Source: Moniliella sp. 'wahieum'
Taxonomy: Eukaryota; Basidiomycota; Moniliellomycetes; Moniliellales; Moniliellaceae
Direction: 5' to 3'
DNA length: 64,000 bases
NCBI GenBank assembly: GCA_003971905.1
Contig: RSEE01000118.1
Coordinates: forward strand, 117,971 to 181,970
The position numbers were made by a program, and so were the translations under genes. The notes under the pieces were generated by a model, which did no database searches, was not told where the DNA came from, and saw only the letters and a list, made by a program, of their open reading frames with translations. Positions 56,575-64,000 of this stretch are shown in pieces (positions within the stretch are counted from its first letter, which is position 1; each line of letters starts with the position of its first letter).

Positions 56575-59264
56575 ATGATCTACGTCTACAAGCGCGGTGC
56601 GTGTCTCCGCCTCGCCCCCGCGGCGGTTGCTGCTCCTGCCCTGCGTCTGCGCTGCTGACCCCCCTCCTTCCGCCCCCCTCCCAGACGGCCGCAAGGAGTC
56701 GGTCAAGTTTGACAAGGTCACTGCCCGCATCAGCAAGCTCTGCTACGGCCTCGACTCAAACTATGTCGACCCCATCGAGATCACGCGGCGGGTCATTGAG
56801 GGCATCTACGATGGCGTAACCACGGTCGAGCTTGACAACCTGGCTGCCGAGACTGCCGCGTACAAGACGACGACCCATCCGATTATGCTGTGCTCGCGGC
56901 CCGCATTGCCATTTCCAACTTGCACAAAGAGACCAAAAAGCAGTTTAGCAACGTCATCCAGGACCTGTACGACTATGTCAACCCCAAGACTGGCAAGCAC
57001 GCGCCCATGATTTCGACCGAGACGTACCAAGCCGTCATGGCCAACCGGGACCAGCTCGACGGCGCCATCATCTTTGAGCGGGACTTTCATTACAACTTTT
57101 TCGGGTTCAAGACGCTCGAACGTTCTTACCTCCTCCGCATCAATGGCAAGGTCGCTGAGCGGCCTCAGCACATGCTGATGCGTGTCGCTGTTGGTATCCA
57201 CGGTCACGATGTCGAGGCAGCTATCGAGACGTACAACCTCATGTCCGAGCGGTACTTTACCCATGCCTCTCCTACTCTCTTCAACGCTGGTACGCCACGC
57301 CCCCAGATGGCCTCCTGTTTCCTTGTTGCAATGCAAGAAGACTCGATTGAGGGGATTTACGACACACTCAAGACGTGTGCGCTGATCTCCAAGACAGCGG
57401 CGGGATTGGACTGCACATCACACACACATTCGTGGCACTGGCTCCTACATTGCCGGCACGAATGGTGAGCAATGGCATTGTTCCCATGCTCCGCGTCTTT
57501 AACAACACGGCTCGCTACGTTGACCAAGGCGGCAACAAACGTCCTGGTGCGTTTGCCATCTACGTTGAGCCGTGGCACTCGGACATTTTTGAGTTTGTCG
57601 AGCTCCGCAAGACGCATGGCAAGGAAGACTTTCGTGCCCGCGAGCTTTTCTACGCGCTCTGGATCCCCGATTTGTTTATGAAGCGCGTCCAGGCCAATGG
57701 GGAATGGTCGCTCATGTGCCCCAACGAGTGCCCTGGGCTGTCGGATGTGTATGGCGACGAGTTTGAAGCGCTGTATGAGCGGTACGAGCGCGAGGGCCGC
57801 CAAGCGGACAGTCAAGGCACAAAAGTTGTGGTATGCCATTCTCGAAGCCCAAACCGAGACGGGCAACCCATTCATGTTGTACAAGGACGCGGCCAACCGC
57901 AAGTCCAACCAAAAGAACCTGGGTACCATCAAGAGCTCCAATCTGTGCACCGAGATTATGGAGTACAGTGCGCCGGACGAGGTGGCCGTGTGCAATTTGG
58001 CGTCCATTGCGCTTCCCACTTTTATCGATCAAGCGACCAAGACGTACAACTTTGCCAAATTGCACCAGGTGGCCAAGGTGCTCACCTCGAACCTGAACAA
58101 ATTATCGATGGCAAACTATCCTGTGGAGCAGGCGCGCAAGTCCAACATGCGTCATCGTCCCATTGGCATTGGAGTGCAAGGATTGGCGGATGCGTTCCAG
58201 ATCTTGGGGATGCCGTTTGATAGTCCCGAGGCGCGGAAGCTCAATGTGGAGATCTTTGAGACGATCTACCATGCCGCCTTGGAGCGTTCGTGCGAGATTG
58301 CAGCTGAGTTGGGGCCCTATGAGACTTACGCAGGCTCCCCCGTCTCGCAAGGGCAGCTGCAGTACGATATGTGGGGGGTTAAGCCTTCGGACGCTGGGAC
58401 TGGGCCGAGCTCAAGACCAAGATTGCTCAGCATGGCATTCGCAACTCGCTGTTGCTGGCTCCCATGCCTACGGCCTCCACCTCCCAAATCCTCGGATTCA
58501 ACGAATGCTTTGAACCGTACACGTCCAACATTTATTCGCGCCGTGTGCTCGCTGGCGATTTCCAAGTGGTCAATCCGTGGTTGCTGCGGGACTTGGTCGA
58601 GGCAGGGCTGTGGGACGAGACGATGAAGAATCGGATCATTGCCCATGGCGGCTCGATCCAGGGTGTGGACGGGATCCCATCCCATATCAAGGCACTGTAC
58701 AAGACGGTCTGGGAGATTTCGCAAAAGGCCATCATTGATATGGCTGCCGACCGAGGCGCGTTCATTTGCCAATCGCAAAGCATGAACTTGCACCTTCAAG
58801 CCCCTACCTTTGGTCAGCTTACCTCGATGCACTTTTACGCTTGGAAAAAAGGATTGAAGACGGGTGCTTATTACCTCCGCACCCGACCCGCTGCCAACGC
58901 CATCCAGTTCACCGTCAGCCAAGAAGAACAGAACCTGGCCAAGGCAAGGCAAAGGAAGAACGTGCGGCGCAAAAGGCGAAACAAGCGGCTTCGAAACAAT
59001 TGGCTACATCGGCGCCGTTGACTCCGTCGTTGCCTGCTACCCCTTTGGCTGCGGACGGAGTGGTGGCTGCCCCAGCCGCCCTCCCTACTTCCGGGTCGCC
59101 CAACCCATCGCCGATCGCCCTGGTGCAGAGGGCCAAGCTCAGGACCCAAGCCAAGACCCAGGCTTCCTCGCAGCGTTGGAGCGGCAGCGCCAACGACAAC
59201 TCGAGGCGGATAAGTTGGCTTGCAGTTTGGAAACCCGGGAGCGTGCACAATGTGCTCGGGGTAA
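56575..59264 (+). CDS. RNR1: Ribonucleotide reductase large subunit
   Basis: Reduces ribonucleoside diphosphates to deoxyribonucleotides with the small subunit. The first exon codes MIYVYKR; the intron at 56597-56684 (88 nt, branch GCTGACC) leads to [20 protein letters not shown] of the ATP cone. The catalytic barrel shows [15 protein letters not shown] (redox Cys), [11 protein letters not shown] (active Cys and Glu), [15 protein letters not shown] (second redox Cys), [14 protein letters not shown] and [20 protein letters not shown]. The tail has an Ala/Pro linker and, with one A restored near 59232, ends [16 protein letters not shown], the C-x-x-C that re-reduces the active site. Frame breaks also lie near 56875, 57410, 57805, 58385, 58440 and 58945. 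The stop is TAA at 59262-59264. Confidence 0.95.
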
Positions 59265-59597
59265 GTATGGGAAAAGGTGGTCCGGGTCTGGGTGTCTGCG
59301 CTTGGCTGGGAGGAGCCTTTTTTGCAGCATCTATGGTTCTGTAATGTACACATTCGCTTGTCCTCGTCCTTGCTTCTACCGTAGAACCGTATATGTGTCC
59401 AGGCCGCGGCGAGGGTAAGAGCGGATCAGCAGAGACACGATTAGGAGCCAAATGTGGAAATTGGGGTGCGTGATTTGGCGGGAAAATGGAGGGATGGTAC
59501 GGCACAACCTGGCACAACAAAAGGAAGGCAGCGCAGCGCAACGCGAAGAGTCGTCCCGCCCCCCGCCCCCCGTTCCGAGCTTTGGAATCCACCCTAT
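59265..59597. other. Convergent 3' intergenic
   Basis: 333 bp between the 3' ends of RNR1 and POR1; no gene seen. Confidence 0.5.
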
Positions 59598-60918
59598 TCA
59601 GTCGGCTTCGAACAGCATCGACATGCCAAATTTGTGGGCTGGCTTCACGTCCGACGCATCTTGGAGCCCTCGGGTGTTGAGCGCCAAGCCCAGAGCGCCC
59701 GTCACATTCGGGCTGCCGAGGCGTGTAGATAGGTCGTGGTCAGCCGAGCCGCGTGCGAAAAAAGAGAAAGAGCCAGGACAAAAAAAGAAAAAAAACGTAC
59801 TGCAGTCGTTGAGTGTAACCAAACGACAGAACCCCATTGTTGTTCATCTTGGCCTTAACAAACGTTGTGGGGCCCAAGAACCTGACACGAGTAAGGGAAG
59901 GAGAAAGGCGAAGGGTCAAGGGTCATCGAAGGTCAGATAGACAGACAAGGGAGACGCATCCGTACTTTTTCGTGCCCACCTCAACGGCCACATCAGCAGA
60001 ACGGACGGGATCGTACACGGCCGAGCCGGCGACCTGCACCGACGCAGATGCATTGTGGTGGTAACATGCCTTGTAGATCGACAAGTTGGACAGCGCAAGC
60101 AGGGCCAAGGTATAGTCGCTCGTCGCGAGCCCCACACCAAAGTCGTACCGAGAAATGCGGGCGTTCTTACATCGTACGAAACCTCGGAACCGGCCAGGAC
60201 GCCGTCGCGTCCCAGCACCGCACCCGATGTGACCGTCGGCCCATTGAAGAGATCGACAAACGTGCGGGTATGCACACCGGGTTGCTTGTAATGCGCTGCG
60301 CGCAACACCGATCGACGCGCCAACTTGTCAGGCTGCAAGGTCGTGATGGCCTCGAGCTTAAACCCATTGGCTACGTGGTTGTCCAGCTCGATATGGGAGC
60401 GAAGAACGTTGGCGTCGCTCCAGGCAGTGGTGACTGCGTACCCACCTGACCGTAGACCGAGTGACGAAGAGACAGGTTGGGCGAATTTGACTTCGACTTT
60501 GGTCCCGATTTTGTTCGTTGCATTGTTCCGGTTGCCCAGCACGCGGAAGGTGGTGCCGTTTGCGGCGCGGCTGCGGACTTGGATGTCGGAGGTGATGATG
60601 GGGCTGGGCAGAAGAGGGTGGCGAAGGTGAGTAGGAAGGGAAGAGGGGGGGAGCAAGATACGCACTAGTCCTTTTGTAGTAGGTTGTCCGCCGCCTTGCT
60701 CAGTTCGTGGAAGCCAGGGGGGATGACAGGCACGGCAAGCGTGGATGGCGTCGACGGGGATGGAGACGGGGGGACGGGGATGGAGATGGGGACGGAGCCG
60801 GGGGCGAGGGCGGAGGAGGGTGTGGGGGCGGGGGGGGGGGGCGGGCGGCGAGGACGAGGGTGAGGGGGATGGGGGGCGGCGTCTGGGGCGTGGCCGAGGG
60901 CGCGGCGGGGCTGGACAT
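59598..60918 (-). CDS. POR1: Mitochondrial outer-membrane porin (VDAC)
   Basis: A voltage-dependent anion channel, a 19-strand beta-barrel for metabolites. The canonical N-terminal helix is VPVIPPGFHELSKAADNLLQ, followed after an intron (60604-60665, 62 nt) by KDYPIITSDIQVRSRAANG. Strands include LRSGGYAVTTAWSDANVLRS, NHVANGFKLEAITTLQPDKL, YKQPGVHTRTFVDLFNGPTV, RDGVLAGSEVSYDV, LATSDYTLALLALSNLSIYK, FVKAKMNNNGVLSFGYTQRL and, last, HKFGMSMLFEAD. Further introns are 59882-59965 (84 nt) and 59713-59800 (88 nt). A base is missing near 60167 (YDV-NARISRYDFGVG). The ATG at 60918 adds about 60 residues of Pro/Ser-rich sequence before the usual porin start, with another frame break near the run of 10 G at 60833-60842; no ATG is seen nearer the porin start. 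Confidence 0.9.
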
Positions 60919-61648
60919 GGCCGCGGGGTGAATGCGGTGGATGGGCAGCTGGGATGCGCGGCAGGCTTTGCGCTGCGGCTGCGTCGGCCTGGGCTCGACG
61001 CGGCGGCTGCCATTAGAAATGGCGGCGCCAGGCATGAACGTTTCACACCCGCCCCGTGCCTGCCTGCCTGCAGCGGCCATCTGGCACCACCTTGCCTTTT
61101 GCCGCGTTGGCGCCACTGGCTGCTGCTCTGCGCCGCCTCCCCAGTCTTCGCGGTGGCGCCCGTTCCCATCTCATCTCCCCCATCTCTCGCACGGTGTGAC
61201 CCGACCCATTCTCTATTCCTGTCCATGTATGCCTGTGACATGTTGAAGATCTGCATGCGTGCTCTCCTCGGACCGGGCGTGGGCATTTGCGCTACGTGCT
61301 CCAGCCTAATGTAGACACCCCCCACACTCACACATCCGGCAGACGATGGAAGGCAGGATCAAATCAAGGACCCAGCCCTGGGCGCTACTAGTAGACGTCT
61401 CCGAGGAGCAAGCAGGCTGACCGCCACAGGACTGAACAACCATGCGTCTTGCGGCTGATGGGAAGGAAGGCAGTGGGGAATCAGAGAGAAAGCAGGAACG
61501 AAGGGAAAAGCAGAGGTCGGACCAGGACACGCATGCTCAGCCTTCAAGCGTCAAGCTTCAAGGCCGAGCATGCATCGCCCACTCCCCGCGCCCTGGTCTA
61601 AGCAGAGGACCTAGGCAGAGGCATGCAAGGGAAGGAAGACAAGAACGG
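60919..61648. other. Intergenic between septin 3' end and POR1 start
   Basis: The right part lies just after the septin stop and carries TTCAAGCGTCAAGCTTCAAG at 61543-61562. The left part is the POR1 promoter. No gene recognised. Confidence 0.45.
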
Positions 61649-62839
61649 TTAGGAGCTGAAACCCGACAAGCTCGCGTCGCCCCCCGGCACGGGCGATTGA
61701 CCTTGGATCGCCAGACGAGCTTCCAAGTGACGCAGGCTCTCTTCCTTGGCCAGCAGTTCCTGTCGCTTCTCCATAATCTCCCGCTGGACCTTGAGCTCAA
61801 TCTCACGCAACTTGTCTTCCTCCCGCCGCAGCTGGTCCTCCTTGAGCCGTACACTTTGGTTCGCCAGTTCGTCCCGGCACAGGTTGGTCGGCATAGGCTG
61901 GGTTGACGGTGCGCGACAGTTTCTCGGTACGATAGTTTTCGTACAAAAAGTCCGACGTGATTTCCTTCAGGTCAGCAAGATGGGTGCTAAGCAACGCAGA
62001 GCGAAGACGGGCAAAGTCGCTGTGTTCCGGGTTCTCCACTTCCACCATGCCCCAGGGGTAGGAGCGTCGCGAATGGGCTCGCCATCGACCACCACCACCT
62101 CCTCCGAACCAACAATCGCAAACGGAGCATGGAGCGCAGCTCGCTGTTGTCCGCAACGGTGTCCTCATCATCTTCCTCCACGTCGTACGGGAAGTTGTAG
62201 ATGGGGATGCTGTAGTACTCAATGTCCTCGACAATCTGGCAGCACACAGCGGGTGCTACGTTAGCATACATGCAGGCATATGACGCAGGAGTGTGCTACG
62301 CACCCGCTTCTTGAATGCAATGCGCTCGCTCGCGTGTGAGCGTGTCGGCCTTGCCAATGACGGGGATCACATTGACCCGGGGCGAAAGACGACGCATGAC
62401 TTCAATGTCGATCTCGCGGAGTGCATGGCCAGTGGGCGTGATAAAGTAAAGCAGCGCATGGACACGGTTGTCGCGGAAGCGCGGAGAACGCTTGATGCGG
62501 CTCTCCTCGGCGACCAAATCATCAAACTGGCGCTCGAGGAAGCCCACAATCTCAGCAAACTGCGCATCATTGTCAATGTTGTCGCCAAAGCCAGGCGTGT
62601 CGACAATGGTCAGTCCAATCCGCATCCCATCCTCCTCGAGCTCGACATTGACGGCTTAATCTTGATGGGCTCCTCGACGGCCGCTTGGCCGGGTCATCGC
62701 TGATCTTGTGGCTCAGCACCTCGCCGCCGCAGAGGGTGTTGACAAAGGTGGTCTTGCCGGTCCCGCTGGCTCCGACAACCATGAGGGAGAAGGAGACACC
62801 CTTCTTGGTGGCGCGCCGGCGCGAGGCAAAGGTGGGCAT
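61649..62839 (-). CDS. CDC11: Septin, Cdc11 type
   Basis: A GTP-binding filament protein of the bud neck or septum. The P-loop [18 protein letters not shown] is followed by an acidic EEPIKIKP segment, the G3 motif [36 protein letters not shown] and the G4-like [17 protein letters not shown]. An intron at 62236-62303 (68 nt, branch ATGCTAACG) joins FKKR to [20 protein letters not shown]. Then come [55 protein letters not shown] and the septin signature [20 protein letters not shown], which with EDDEDTV points to the Cdc11 group. The C-terminus is a coiled coil ([20 protein letters not shown] onward). Frame breaks lie near 62680, 62645, 62310, 62120, 62050 and 61890. The end is SLSGFSS with TAA at 61649-61651. 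Confidence 0.93.
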
Positions 62840-64000
62840 GGTGGGTGCGGGGTGGTGGGGGAGGGGCGGGCAGAGGGGTGGGACGGTGGACGCAGGAGCA
62901 GGAGCAGGAGCAGGGAGCAGGAGCAGGCCAATGCAGGCGCCTGCCTGTCTGGGTGCTGGCGCAAGCGGGGGGCAGCGAGCAGGGCGGCGCGCTGCCTGAC
63001 CTCGGTCTGCGCGCTGGCGTCCGCACAGCGCCGCTGCGCTCGCTCTGTCCCGGCCCACACTGGCCGTGTGCGCCCGCCACCGTGGGATCCACTCAGCACT
63101 GGCGCCGTGCTGCGGATGGGTGGGTCGCGCGCGTCCGGCACGGGGCCAGCATGCGCTGTCCGGTTGCTCCACACATGTGATGGAGGCGTGATGATCGATG
63201 AAGCTTGAAGCGTGAAGGAAGGCGGGAGGCGGCGGCCGTGCTGAGGTAACCGGTAACAGTGACTAGTGACTAGCTGGTGATGCACTGGCCATCGCCAGGC
63301 TTCCTTCCGACCGTCGTCCGCCCCTGCCCAATCAAGCCCATCTGAACTCCGCCACCACTTGTGTTACGAGCAACATCGAGTCAATATCTATGGAGCGCAA
63401 GTCCAATAGAAACGCATTAGTCACGGTCAAAAAGGCCGATGCGGCAAGCGGCGCCACAGCCCCGTCTTGATTAGTACTCTTCTGCGGGGGGGTTGCCAAA
63501 ATTCGTCAAAAGCACGACGAGCAATTCATGTAGCCCAGCAAACGACAAGCGTATAATTGCCACATGACTGAGTATTTTCACGGGGTATGTTCAACCTTCA
63601 GTCTGACCGGGATAGAAATAGTACAGAGAGGCCGTCGGCTCAGACCGTAAAGTTCGCGTGTTCCATGTCAAAAAGCTGAAGAACTTTCTCGAGGAGAGGT
63701 TGTCAAACAGGTTTTGGGAAAGGTCGACAGTCTTCGTATGTGACTATCACGCGAGTTTTCAAACCTGTGACCTACCCGTTTGCCCGCTGTCATTTCCTTC
63801 TTGCCAAGAGCAAGAGAAACACTATCAAGAGGAGATCGACGCCCTGTGGCCTGGAACAGATCCCAGATCCGGTGACGGAATCAAATCTATATACGAGAGG
63901 GTTCCACATTCTCTGATCCGTACTTAGTACTTACTCCTCATACCAATTCCAATGTCGCAAACTCTCTTATTTGCACGAACTGTGTGCACTCTTCAAGAAT
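62840..64000. other. Intergenic to window edge; possible TE-like fragment
   Basis: Just upstream of the septin ATG are GGAGCA repeats (about 62893-62925). GTGACTAGTGACTAG lies at 63259-63273 and GAAGCTTGAAGCGTGAAG at 63199-63216. A frame at 63652-63927 reads RVFHVKKLKNFLEERLSN; VFHVxxLK recalls the end of Ty3/gypsy integrases, but no other retroelement motif is seen. Base composition drops after about 63300. TACTTAGTACTTA near 63919-63931 also occurs at 51086. The sequence continues beyond the window. Confidence 0.4.

Overview
The window is nuclear DNA of a GC-rich filamentous or yeast-like fungus. I favour a basidiomycete, possibly of the Ustilaginomycotina, but the sequence alone does not fix the species. 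The evidence is short spliceosomal introns (about 44-103 nt in coding regions, GTRNGY 5' sites, CTAAC or CTGAC branch points, YAG ends), intron-containing tRNAs with an intron after position 37, a fungal Zn2Cys6 regulator, a Cdc11-type septin, and single genes with their own promoters rather than operons.

Layout. 0.4-8.2 kb: two inverted tRNA-Val(AAC) genes flank a gamma-butyrobetaine dioxygenase-like gene that diverges from a Zn2Cys6 transcription factor; an NDUFAF7-like methyltransferase follows. 8.2-16.5 kb: an AhpC/TSA-like protein with a low-complexity N-terminus, then a CNNM/MAM3-type DUF21-CBS membrane protein. 16.5-21.8 kb: about 5 kb with no recognisable gene. 21.8-30.7 kb: a cation diffusion facilitator, a broken PET191-like gene, a protein O-mannosyltransferase, the succinate-fumarate carrier SFC1 and tRNA-His(GTG). 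30.8-40.6 kb: an RRN6-like Pol I factor, divergent ribosomal protein genes RPL32 and RPL16, the ER chaperone BiP/KAR2, and a small unknown protein. 43.1-50.6 kb: NUP133, a mitochondrial protein of unknown function and guanine deaminase. 51.7-62.8 kb: branched-chain aminotransferase, NOB1, the ribonucleotide reductase large subunit, mitochondrial porin and septin CDC11. The last 1.2 kb holds no convincing gene.

The content is mostly housekeeping. Mitochondrial function is well represented (NDUFAF7-like, PET191-like, SFC1, POR1, the unknown mitochondrial protein, and perhaps the carnitine enzyme), as is ribosome production (RRN6-like, RPL32, RPL16, NOB1). I see no biosynthetic cluster, intact transposon, CRISPR array or prokaryotic-style system.

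Nearly every conserved gene is interrupted by one or more 1-nt frame breaks, mostly apparent single-base losses in or beside short homopolymer runs. Splicing explains some frame changes but not these. They most likely reflect an uncorrected long-read assembly. Gene spans below therefore cover several frames, and products were recognised by reading across the breaks. The PET191-like gene differs: it also carries two in-frame nonsense codons at otherwise alignable positions.
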